From the NCBI GenBank assembly GCA_044228285.1, contig JBGAVD010000006.1:183189-247188 (forward strand): a stretch of DNA of 64,000 nucleotides, in the 5' to 3' direction. This DNA is from JBBATK01 sp044228285. GTDB taxonomy: Bacteria > Bacteroidota > Ignavibacteria > Kapaibacteriales > NICIL-2. This document shows, piece by piece, positions 36,278-44,688 of this stretch (the first letter of the stretch is position 1; each line of letters starts with the position of its first letter). Made by a program: the position numbers and the translations under genes. The notes below the pieces were generated by a model. The model did no database searches and was not told the origin of the DNA. It saw only the letters and a program-made list of their open reading frames with translations.

Positions 36278-37158
36278 GTCCACTGTTGCATCGCTCTCGT
36301 CTCTGGCGTCTTCGTTCTATGCAATCTAGAGGTCAAGTGTGCGAGGTTCACTACGTAAAAACTACGTATGTCTATTGTGGAGATTCTGTCTAACCTGGTT
36401 GTTGTGCAACGCCTGGCTGATTCATTGAAGGCCAATTAGACCCTGTGTCACTTCGTCCTTCAACTTCTGTTCTGTGGACGCTTCGCCACGTGTTGTTCGC
36501 AATTCTGCGACAAAAACGCAGGCACTGTAGCAAGCAGTACTTCGCTTGCCTTGTTCATTGTGGTATCAAGTGAAAAAATGAGATTCAATTGTCAGCAACG
36601 ATGGTCGAAGTGCAACTTTCTTCAAAAGAGTGACTGGTGCTAAAGGCTTTGTTATGCAGAAAAGGCTTGGAAATGTTCTTTAGGTGTGTGATGTAGTTCG
36701 GGACATATGAGTGGAACTATCGTGCCTCGAGCCTAACAATTTCCATGAAAGGTACCCATTGTATGCCCCACTATGTCCAATCTGATTCACATAGTAACAC
36801 GCTGCATTGATTTGACGTGGCGAGTTGCTGTTGGGAAGGTCTGCCAATTGAACGCTACTTCATTCGGCGGCGGATTCGGCGAGGCAAAAAGAGAGGATTT
36901 ACTAGATTAGGCTCTTGAGCGTATTGAACTTGATCTCTGACACGTGCCTTCCCTGACAATTCTTTGATTCAGTTTCAATATTGCTCAGCTGAAATGTGTG
37001 GCGTGCGCTGAGCGATCACGTTCAGGATGAATCACTAGAAGAACCTTAGGTACACCTGAGCTACTTTATAGCAAAAGAGCTTACTAGTACAAAGCTGATC
37101 AGTATTCCTACACCGCATCAAACTAATTACGGCTCGTACACCTTCGTTTCACGCTTTT
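36278..37158. other. Gene-free stretch next to the IS element
   Basis: 881 bp without a credible coding frame. The only structure noticed is a ~110-bp sequence at 36925-37034 that recurs at 38127-38236. The region may be the remains of decayed genes beside the IS element. Confidence 0.5.
36925..37034. repeat. Dispersed imperfect repeat, copy 1
   Basis: Begins TGAACTTGATCTCTG, then a near-identical GTGCCTTCCC segment; ends CGTTCAGGATGAATCA. The same elements occur in the same order and spacing in copy 2. The middle is diverged. Confidence 0.7.
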
Positions 37159-37860
37159 CTAGTTATCTATTGATGTCATCTCGAGACTGCTGATCAATTT
37201 TGTACTCTTTCTACTAGCCTGTGTAGCAGTTACCTCGTATACCCCCCTTACAGCTCCAAGTCCCACCGCAAGCCATACTGAATCAACTACGGTATAGGTC
37301 GTTGCACCATCATTTTCCAGGTACTTTGAAACAGTTGCCACTGTCTGGTAAGATTTTCCACTAATGGTAACTTGTCCATCAACTAGCCATATTCGAGTGA
37401 CACTCGTGGGTTGGTAGTAGACTCCGCTATTAAAAACAGCACCAAGGACAAAGGGCTTCTGTAACAGAACACGGTTAATGGGTTTGCCTGATGAGTCAGA
37501 TTCCCACAGCATCTTATCATTTGCAACATCAGACCTCGGAGGTTCTGCAGCATATCGCAAATAATCTTGTGAATAATAGTAACGCGAGATACTCCTCTCT
37601 GCTTCATGCACTACTTCACCAACCTGACCCCTCAACATATACGCAATACCGCTGTCGACTACTTTGTTGTTTGAATCTGTAAAAACGAACTCTGTCTTGT
37701 AGTGGTACTTAGCACCAGCAGCGGGCGACGGCAAAAAGTCTCTTGGACTCAGACTCGCCACATCCACTTTCTGATCTGTGCTCAGACTGGTGCTGTCGCA
37801 GGCAATTATGGAAAGGACGAATAAGAGACAGAATATTCTGATACATATCGTTGCATTCAT
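37159..37860 (-). CDS. Putative lipoprotein, unknown function
   Basis: 233 residues. The N-terminus is a lipoprotein signal (IRIFCLLFVLSIIAC) with Cys21 as the likely lipidated residue, followed by a Ser/Asp-rich tether. The mature part is predicted beta-rich (YHYKTEFVFTDSNNKVVDSG, VTISGKSYQTVATVSKYLEN, VWLAVGLGAVRGVYEV), like many envelope lipoproteins of Bacteroidota. The family was not recognised. An AAGGAAG sequence just before the ATG supports the start. It lies between two copies of a dispersed repeat. Confidence 0.75.
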   Translation of the reverse strand: MNATICIRIFCLLFVLSIIACDSTSLSTDQKVDVASLSPRDFLPSPAAGAKYHYKTEFVFTDSNNKVVDSGIAYMLRGQVGEVVHEAERSISRYYYSQDYLRYAAEPPRSDVANDKMLWESDSSGKPINRVLLQKPFVLGAVFNSGVYYQPTSVTRIWLVDGQVTISGKSYQTVATVSKYLENDGATTYTVVDSVWLAVGLGAVRGVYEVTATQASRKSTKLISSLEMTSIDN

Positions 37861-37901
37861 TGTCTTCCTTTCATTAATACTCTGCTCAAACTACAATAAA
37901 T

Positions 37902-38129
37902 GTGATGAACATCAAACACGATAACAAATCAATTCAGGTGAATGCATTTGAGCTAAAACCAGTGGAGCTGGAGTACCTGACGATAGTTGAACTAAGGGTT
38001 CCTATGGCGGAGCGGACTGATGTGAGTGCGTGGAGCGGTTTGCACGGTGCTAGCAAACGGACAACCGTGTCTTTGATCGAAGAATCTATTGCTAACGCAC
38101 GCCCATTTGGGGTTTTCGCTGCAGACTGA
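37902..38129 (+). CDS. Possible small protein, doubtful
   Basis: 75 codons divergent from the lipoprotein gene, from an ATG 41 bp away. No motif, signal peptide or membrane segment is seen. The stop codon falls inside copy 2 of the dispersed repeat, which suggests the frame ends by chance or that an older gene was cut there. It could be a gene fragment or not a gene. Confidence 0.25.
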   Translation: MMNIKHDNKSIQVNAFELKPVELEYLTIVELRVPMAERTDVSAWSGLHGASKRTTVSLIEESIANARPFGVFAAD

Positions 38130-38239
38130 ACTTGATCTCTGCCAAGTGCCTTCCCCGATCTATTTTTGCTAGCGAATCTACACTGCACACTTGAGGAGTG
38201 CCGCGTGCGCCGAAGGCGCGCGTTGAAGATGAATCAATT
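38127..38239. repeat. Dispersed imperfect repeat, copy 2
   Basis: Shares the opening TGAACTTGATCTCTG and the closing GATGAATCA with copy 1 at 36925. It includes a GC-rich hairpin at 38202-38222 (CGCGTGCGCC-GAA-GGCGCGCG). Confidence 0.7.
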
Positions 38240-38264
38240 GATTAGGCTACGACGGATCTGAACT

Positions 38265-39746
38265 ATGGCGAAAACGAAGACATCATTACAAGACTACTTT
38301 CGTCCCTTTCGTGAAGGGGTTATCGGACAAGGCAGAAGCTATCCTGGGCCCTATGGTGAGCGCGAGATAGTGTATGCAGACTGGGTGGCTAGTGGACGCC
38401 TCTACGCGCCGATTGAGCGCAAAATGATGGACGATTTTGGTCCCTACGTTGCAAATACCCACTCATCGAGCACGGTAACAGCCGACCTGATGACTCTGGC
38501 TTATCACGAGGCGAAGCACATCATCAAGCGGCATGTAGGTGCTAATGAGAGCGATGTGCTAGTGCCTTGTGGACCGGGTATGACCTCGGCCGTGAACAAG
38601 CTCCAACGAATTCTTGGACTGCGCGTACCCGAGCGCTTGGCTCCATCTGTATCCGTTGATCCCGTGCAGCGTCCAGTTATCTTCATTACGCACATGGAGC
38701 ACCATTCCAATCAGACTTCATGGCTGGAGACCATTGGTGAGGTTGAGATCATCCTTCCAGATGCAGATGGTCATGTTGATCTGAATCATTTTGAGAGCTT
38801 GTTGAAGAAACATGCGAGACGTCCCTACAAGATTGCCTCCGTCACTGCCTGTTCAAATGTTACAGGTATAATGACACCCTATCACAAAATCGCGAAGATG
38901 ATCCACAAAGTTGGTGGGTACTGCTTTGTGGACTTTGCTGCCTCTGCTCCGTACGTTGATATCTGCATGCATCCGAAGAATGAGGCAGAGCGCTTGGATG
39001 CCATCTTCTTTTCTCCTCACAAGTTCCTTGGCGGACCTGGATCTTCTGGCATACTGGTCTTTGACTCGCATATGTACGGCAACCAGGTACCGGATCAACC
39101 AGGTGGCGGAACGGTCACGTGGACGAATCCATGGGGCGGTCACCGCTATGTTCCTGTTATTGAAGAGCGTGAAGACGGCGGCACACCAGCTTTTCTGCAG
39201 ACCATTCGCGCTGCACTCAGCATGCAGCTGAAAGATGAGATGGGTGTGAAGAATATTCTAGCGAGAGAAGAAGAATGCATGAGCATTCTGTTTGATCGCA
39301 TGCAAAAGATGCCGGGCATTGAGATTCTTGAGGCCAGACATCAGCATCGTTTAGGCATGATTAGCTTTCATATGAAAGACCTCTATCACCAGCTTGGTGT
39401 AAAGATGCTGAACGACCGATTCGGCATTCAAATGCGTGGTGGGTGTGATTGCGCTGGCACCTATGGACACTATCTCTTAAATATTAGTCCGGAAACATCA
39501 CGTCGAATCACCACCAAACTCGATAAGCAGCCCTTCTATTTAAAGCCAGGTTGGATACGTTTATCTATCCATCCAACTATGAATGATTCAGAGATGCATT
39601 ACATCGCAGACTCGTTAGAGGAGTTATGCAGAAGTCACTCTCGTTGGAAACGTGATTATACTTTTGTAAAAGAAAGCGGTGAGTATATCAACAAGAAAGC
39701 AACAAGCTTTGCAGCAAGTACTGTTGCTCAATGGTTTGGCCATTAA
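38265..39746 (+). CDS. Aminotransferase class V (cysteine desulfurase-like)
   Basis: 493 residues, PLP-dependent fold type I. It has YADWVASGRLYAPIE near the start (residues ~30-50), ITHMEHHSNQTSW with the stacking His, CFVDFAASAPYVDI with the PLP-pairing Asp, and FFSPHKFLGGPGSSG with the Schiff-base Lys. The group resembles selenocysteine lyase/SufS-like enzymes and catalyses removal of sulfur, or a related elimination or transfer. A C-D-C-A segment (GGCDCAGTYGHY) lies in the region where cysteine desulfurases carry the catalytic Cys. At ~490 residues it is longer than IscS/SufS, and no Suf or Isc genes are adjacent, so a specialised role is possible. Confidence 0.85.
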   Translation: MAKTKTSLQDYFRPFREGVIGQGRSYPGPYGEREIVYADWVASGRLYAPIERKMMDDFGPYVANTHSSSTVTADLMTLAYHEAKHIIKRHVGANESDVLVPCGPGMTSAVNKLQRILGLRVPERLAPSVSVDPVQRPVIFITHMEHHSNQTSWLETIGEVEIILPDADGHVDLNHFESLLKKHARRPYKIASVTACSNVTGIMTPYHKIAKMIHKVGGYCFVDFAASAPYVDICMHPKNEAERLDAIFFSPHKFLGGPGSSGILVFDSHMYGNQVPDQPGGGTVTWTNPWGGHRYVPVIEEREDGGTPAFLQTIRAALSMQLKDEMGVKNILAREEECMSILFDRMQKMPGIEILEARHQHRLGMISFHMKDLYHQLGVKMLNDRFGIQMRGGCDCAGTYGHYLLNISPETSRRITTKLDKQPFYLKPGWIRLSIHPTMNDSEMHYIADSLEELCRSHSRWKRDYTFVKESGEYINKKATSFAASTVAQWFGH

Positions 39747-39762
39747 ATGATGTGTGAGTTAG

Positions 39763-39797
39763 ATCAGTAGAAAGACCATGCTGGCCTTTCTACTGAT
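39763..39797. terminator. Bidirectional terminator hairpin
   Basis: A 12-bp perfect stem, ATCAGTAGAAAG / CTTTCTACTGAT, extended inward by CCA/TGG pairing after one mismatch. It lies between the ends of the convergent aminotransferase and TlpA-like genes. A long T-run is lacking. Confidence 0.65.
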
Positions 39798-39827
39798 GTT
39801 TCTCCTCAAATCTCGTTCTTCATTTCT

Positions 39828-41657
39828 CTACTTGGCTTTTAGCTCACGCACCCGCTGATCAAAGCCCTCGCCAGTTGTTTCAGATCCACCCGTTTCCCAC
39901 ACCACCGTTTTCGCATTCGCGTCGAGTATGACGTGCGTTGGAAAAGAGTTTACCCCCACTTTGTCGCAGATAGCTTGTCCATCAGCAACCACTGGAAACG
40001 GAGGGTCAGTTGTTTTTAGATAGCGCTCGAGAGTCTTCGCATTGTTTAATGCCACAGACAGCAGGACAACATTCGTATCGCCTTTGTATTTCTCTGCAAA
40101 CTTGTCGAGACTTTTATGTTCGAGCTCACAACCAGCGCAGCCGATGAACCAAAAGTCGAGCACGACAATCTTGCCCTTGGTATCAGACAATCTTCCCTTG
40201 CGACCGTTTATGGTGGTGTATTCAAAATCAGCTAAGGCTGGCAGTTCTTCAACAGCGCGGAATTGACTCGAGATACGCTCGATGTATTCATCACGGCTTT
40301 CGGGACCTTGTTTTCGAAGTTGATAAAGACTATCGATATCAGCATATCTCCGCTGTGTAGTTATCGATAGAGCCATACCTAGTGCGCGTTCGGCATCGTC
40401 AATCTTCTTGGCTCGCAGATAACCGTGAGCCAATGAAACATAAATACCAGTTTTATCAGATGCATCTTTTGCAGCACGAAGAGCAGTGTACGCAATTTTC
40501 TGCGCCTCTTCCATTCGTCCGAGTTGACCAAGGATCGCGATCTTTTGTTGCATAATTCTATCTAGTCGACCCATGCTACCAAAAATGTTCTCGGCACTCC
40601 TGAAACCAGTGTACTGCGTATTCGAGCGCTCTGCACGGAGGATCCATTGAAGCGCCTCTTTAGGATCATATATCGTGGAGCCTTCATTGGAAAGTCCGCC
40701 AGCAATACTAGACAACAGATCAACATCCGCAGACTCAGTCCAGTGTTTGAGCACGTTGCGATAGGCCTTTGCATTGTGTAAGGTATCGTAACTAGCTCTA
40801 TGCAACCACGTTCGTGCAAGAACGCTACGTGGATACTTCTCTACCAGTGGTGTGAGAACTCTCGCACGTGCATAGGGCATTCGCAGCTTTCCATTAACCA
40901 TAGCGGGTGCAAACACTTTAGACCAATAGTCTGAGTTGTAGAGGAACTCATCACCTTCGCACTTCTCAATTCCCTCTTTGAGAATTCCATCAGCTTTAGC
41001 GTCGTTGTCCGGGTATTGTCTGGTCACAGCTGCAACAGTAGCATACCAGCTAAGATTTTTCACTTTGACACTTTGGAGCTCGTTGAGAAAGTGATCGATG
41101 TAAGAAAAGCGCAGGCTATCGCTGGGAGTTTCTCCTTTTTGTGCGTAGCGCTGACCTATGGCATTGAGAGCTGATATATATACTTCATAGTGAGTTGGAT
41201 AATCTCGAAGTTCTAATGCAAGAGCGCTATCTGTATCATCAAGATTATTTATCCAAGCACCAGGTGTTTTGCGTCCACCAGGTTGCTTCGCCGTAAAAAT
41301 TGTAATACCATTAGGAGCCCGATCGTAGGGCACGCAGATTTCAATGCGAATCATCAGAGCAGAGTCAGGAACAGTGAGATCAGCGCTATACTCTGCGGTT
41401 CCCTGCTTGCGCTTCATTGGGACCACTGCGTTACGTGGACCCCAAACCGTGGAGATGAGAGCAGCACAGAAAAGTGTATCGCGGAATTCTGCTTTCGCAA
41501 AACGACTCGTATCCGGAGCTGTATAGTCGATGCGTATTGTTTCACCCCAAGCGGGGTCGTCATTAGAGGTTCGCACATTTGTAGCAAACCCAGCTTGAGC
41601 ACTGAGTGAAATACTGAGAAAGCAGAACACGACAATAAATGAGGCAAAGCGAGACAT
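39828..41657 (-). CDS. Secreted TlpA-like thioredoxin-fold protein with TPR-like region
   Basis: 609 residues from the ATG at 41657, which starts a signal peptide (FIVVFCFLSISLSAQA) and is preceded by AAAGGAA; an in-frame ATG at 41756 is rejected. An N-terminal beta-rich domain is followed by helical repeats (~200-450, e.g. ILGQLGRMEEAQKIAYTALR). The C-terminal ~140 residues are a redoxin/TlpA domain: VVLDFWFIGCAGCELE with active-site Cys507 and Cys510 (CAGC), a cis-proline in NSFPTHVIL, and a conserved VGVNSFPT. It should reduce or isomerise disulfides in the periplasm, or reduce a metal-thiol centre. The whole resembles the Bacteroidota TlpA family of membrane or periplasmic redox proteins. 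Confidence 0.85.
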   Translation of the reverse strand: MSRFASFIVVFCFLSISLSAQAGFATNVRTSNDDPAWGETIRIDYTAPDTSRFAKAEFRDTLFCAALISTVWGPRNAVVPMKRKQGTAEYSADLTVPDSALMIRIEICVPYDRAPNGITIFTAKQPGGRKTPGAWINNLDDTDSALALELRDYPTHYEVYISALNAIGQRYAQKGETPSDSLRFSYIDHFLNELQSVKVKNLSWYATVAAVTRQYPDNDAKADGILKEGIEKCEGDEFLYNSDYWSKVFAPAMVNGKLRMPYARARVLTPLVEKYPRSVLARTWLHRASYDTLHNAKAYRNVLKHWTESADVDLLSSIAGGLSNEGSTIYDPKEALQWILRAERSNTQYTGFRSAENIFGSMGRLDRIMQQKIAILGQLGRMEEAQKIAYTALRAAKDASDKTGIYVSLAHGYLRAKKIDDAERALGMALSITTQRRYADIDSLYQLRKQGPESRDEYIERISSQFRAVEELPALADFEYTTINGRKGRLSDTKGKIVVLDFWFIGCAGCELEHKSLDKFAEKYKGDTNVVLLSVALNNAKTLERYLKTTDPPFPVVADGQAICDKVGVNSFPTHVILDANAKTVVWETGGSETTGEGFDQRVRELKAK

Positions 41658-42530
41658 AGAGTATTCCTTTATTAATGTAAAACGCGACCTCAGCGTATTA
41701 TTCTTTGCAATACTATCGATATCAATGAAGCGCAGCAATATGCACACCAGCACCATAATGACGACGTTAGAAAGGACAATCTAAGCTGACAGATGAAGAG
41801 TCATTTCGGACCATTCGGTACGAAGAGAGTAAAACACAATAACCATTCTCTGTGTTTATATCACTTTTATCTCTCAACATATCAATCATTGAAGAAGTCT
41901 TTCGTGACAGTGCTGTTTAGATGTTGAGAGCAACTTTACATCTTGACCTCTCAACCTTTAGTTCTACACCTCCTCATTCGCTCTTTGCCAGGGCTCCGCT
42001 GCGCAGTTCCCTGGGCTGTGGGGTGTCGGCTTAGCAAGCCTTAGCCTGAAGCTCTCAGCAATGCTGAGTGTCACAGCGTGGCGAGAAGGAAGCTGCAAGT
42101 TTCATCACGGGTCGATCCAGCCTGCCCATTGCATTGTTCTTGTAGTTGCTGTCTTCACTATTGCAGAGATGAACGTAGAGCGGCAGCATTGGAACACAAT
42201 CACGCTACTACAGTTTCGCCAAAGTGCTATATTGCAATAGTACTTACAGCGCTTAGTGCTAACTCACCACAATATGAAGTGCGCTTCTTGCATGCTGAAT
42301 CAACATATGATTGTGGCGATGTGAGAATTTTCGGAACGCAGTCGCGAAGGCATCAGGCTCGGGCACAGAACATTTGGATAGCGAGCAGAACGTAATACGA
42401 TTTGATTCAATGCAGAGATATGCTGCCTCTAGCGCCCTCTGGTTTCTCGTTAGTAGTTCAAGGAACTTCGTCAAAGAACACATGCGGTCCAGACAAGTGA
42501 CCGCGTATTTGCAACCAACGTAGTGAGAGT
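41658..42530. other. Intergenic region, 870 bp, between divergent exported-protein genes
   Basis: No coding frame is credible; those at 42078-42395 and 42311-42523 overlap and look random. A hairpin at 41988-42014 (CCAGGG ... CCCTGG enclosing CTGCGCAG) is the only structure noticed. Promoters for the two divergent genes are presumably at its edges. Confidence 0.5.
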
Positions 42531-44462
42531 ATGAAAGCAAAGCACTGTTACTTCCGCGTTCTTAGAGCGGCGATACCCATAGCGACCCTTCTCGTTTGTT
42601 TAAGCGCTGCTCAGGCAACGAACCTTCGATTCGGACGAGTTATGTCGCCAACCAAAACCCTGTATCGTAGCCCCTTTGCTCAAGCGCTGAGAGTGTTTTG
42701 TCGCAATGATTCAACATTTGATGCGACAAATTTCACCGTTGTTCTTTCCGTCTTAAAACTCTATCCAACGATTTCGGTTGTCATGTCGGAGATCGTAAAA
42801 GTCTCACATCTCGCCAAACGCGATTCTGTTTTAATCTCATCGGAAAAGACGTGGATACCGAGCGACTCAGGATCATATCAGGCTGTTTTCTCAGTGAACT
42901 ACATCGATGATGTAGTTCCTTCGGATAACAATCTCACTATGGACTTCAAAGTGTACGATAGACCACTAGGTTATGCTGCGCTCGGACAATACAATATTGA
43001 ATCACCCTTTACACAGAAGAATTCATCATTAGGATTGTTTACAGCAACGCTTCCACCTCTGACTTCCAACAAGTTCATCAATGTCGTTGCCTATCCTGCA
43101 TCGCAACCGAAAGGCGTCTGGCTCATACAGAACATGGCGTTTCCTTCTTCGTTGTCTGACACCTCAAGTATCTCACAGTTTGTTGATTTCACCAAGCTTG
43201 GATACAAACGCGGTGCGTCCGTAGACTCGACAGAACTATTCTACTCTGTATCGGATTCTGGTTGGGCCAGTCCCCAGACAGCGACCGTGAAAGAGATCTA
43301 CCAAGTACCCAAACTGGATTATCACTTAGGGTTTACTCCAAAACGTTCAGAAAAAGTACCCGATCTCCGTGCACTCGATTCTACTACTCTTCAGTGGTAT
43401 TCTCCTGTCACGCTGACCAACACAGTCACTCGTGAGACCATGCCGAATATTGATCTCGATTCTACACTCTACAATCCCGGGACAAAGCCTGGTTATGCGG
43501 GCGACAAGAACGCCTGTGTTCCAGCAGCCGCCGCTAATAGTTTGCATTGGCTAGAACTTTCACATCAATTCATTGATACAACAGTTGACCTTCGTTCGAA
43601 ACTTGTACAGCTAAGTTCTTTTCTCAATCGCGAGAGAGAGCAAGGTGCAACTGCGCTTGAGCTCGTACAAGCCAAACTGGCTTACATAGACAAATACAAA
43701 CTCCCCATACATGTGAAGTTCCAGAGCTTTTATATAAGCATGGACTCGATGACTGTTAAGTCGCCAGATCCACGGTACGGACATGAGGCGATGAATAAAA
43801 GCGACACAACTTTCCTCTTTCCAAGACCATCAACGAGCTTTCTGATGAGCGAGATGCAACATGGAGAAGATGTTGAGTGCATTGTTGGGTGGTACAATCT
43901 CAATGAAACGAACAAAGTGGCAATGCGGCGGTATGGTCATGCCTTCACTCTCTCTGGAAGTGGAATGAAAGACGGAAAGCCTTACATCGTATCTAATGAC
44001 GATGCTGACCAAAAGAAAGCTGGAGGCACAGTTCGTGTAGAACTTGCTCTTGATGACTCCAGTGATGTTGGAGGTCCTGTCATTCCGAGCATGGGCTTCG
44101 TCGACAATGATGGTGCAACTCTCACCTGCATTCTTGAGAGCGTTGTGTCTGAAAGCTATGACTCAACTATTACCTACAACTCATCGGGCATCAATTCCGA
44201 TACTCCTAGCAAAATCCACTGTTCTATCCTGAGCAGCGACAACAAAGCGAGTAGCCTGGTCATTGATGTTGAACTTGCTGGACTTGGCTCCTATCGCATC
44301 TTTGACAGCAAGGGTGCTTTACTCTATGAGTCGCCAAGCTTTATGCTCCAGCAAGGAAAGAATGTGCTATCACTCGAAAGCACGACTCAGCTCGCTCAAG
44401 GTGTGTACTACGTGAACACTATTACAGCACATGGTGAGGCGACAACGGTGCTTGTGAAATAG
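42531..44462 (+). CDS. T9SS cargo with C39/papain-like peptidase domain
   Basis: 643 residues, signal peptide to about residue 29 (ATLLVCLSAAQA). Residues ~325-500 look like a papain-fold peptidase of the C39-like kind: Cys329 in KNACVPAAAANSLHWL, His470 in RYGHAFTLSG, and Asn489/Asp490 in YIVSNDDAD, in the Cys...His...Asn/Asp order and spacing expected. The final ~70 residues (YRIFDSKGALLYES, STTQLAQGVYYVNTITA) are a T9SS sorting domain, though without the N-terminal PNP motif. A surface or secreted cysteine peptidase is likely, with an N-terminal beta-rich domain whose role is unknown. It ends in a hairpin. Confidence 0.75.
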   Translation: MKAKHCYFRVLRAAIPIATLLVCLSAAQATNLRFGRVMSPTKTLYRSPFAQALRVFCRNDSTFDATNFTVVLSVLKLYPTISVVMSEIVKVSHLAKRDSVLISSEKTWIPSDSGSYQAVFSVNYIDDVVPSDNNLTMDFKVYDRPLGYAALGQYNIESPFTQKNSSLGLFTATLPPLTSNKFINVVAYPASQPKGVWLIQNMAFPSSLSDTSSISQFVDFTKLGYKRGASVDSTELFYSVSDSGWASPQTATVKEIYQVPKLDYHLGFTPKRSEKVPDLRALDSTTLQWYSPVTLTNTVTRETMPNIDLDSTLYNPGTKPGYAGDKNACVPAAAANSLHWLELSHQFIDTTVDLRSKLVQLSSFLNREREQGATALELVQAKLAYIDKYKLPIHVKFQSFYISMDSMTVKSPDPRYGHEAMNKSDTTFLFPRPSTSFLMSEMQHGEDVECIVGWYNLNETNKVAMRRYGHAFTLSGSGMKDGKPYIVSNDDADQKKAGGTVRVELALDDSSDVGGPVIPSMGFVDNDGATLTCILESVVSESYDSTITYNSSGINSDTPSKIHCSILSSDNKASSLVIDVELAGLGSYRIFDSKGALLYESPSFMLQQGKNVLSLESTTQLAQGVYYVNTITAHGEATTVLVK

Positions 44463-44473
44463 AGTTGTAAGCA

Positions 44474-44499
44474 AGGACCGAGTTTGAAAGCTCGGTCCT
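44474..44499 (+). terminator. Hairpin after the C39-like peptidase gene
   Basis: A 9-bp stem, AGGACCGAG / CTCGGTCCT, with an 8-nt loop, beginning 12 nt after the stop codon. It lacks a T-run, so terminator function is tentative. Confidence 0.5.
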
Positions 44500-44688
44500 A
44501 CCATCATTGCTGTGAGAATGCGTTCTATTGCAGTGAACAGCTCTGAGTCTGCACTTCGTTTGAACGAGTTGCTTGTCCTTCGCACATTCAATAGCTAGCC
44601 TATTCCAACGCATTTGCGTTTCTAAACAACTGCGCTTCTACTCAACCGGACACCAACGCAAGAGCTGGTGTCGGCTAAGAGTAGCGTT

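Noticed and set aside
34990..36280. Target-site duplication flanking the IS3 element
   Set aside because: The bases next to the two inverted repeats do not match for 3-5 nt, so none is claimed.
42078..42395. 105-codon frame in the gap upstream of the C39-like gene
   Set aside because: Composition and lack of motifs suggest chance; it overlaps other short frames on both strands.
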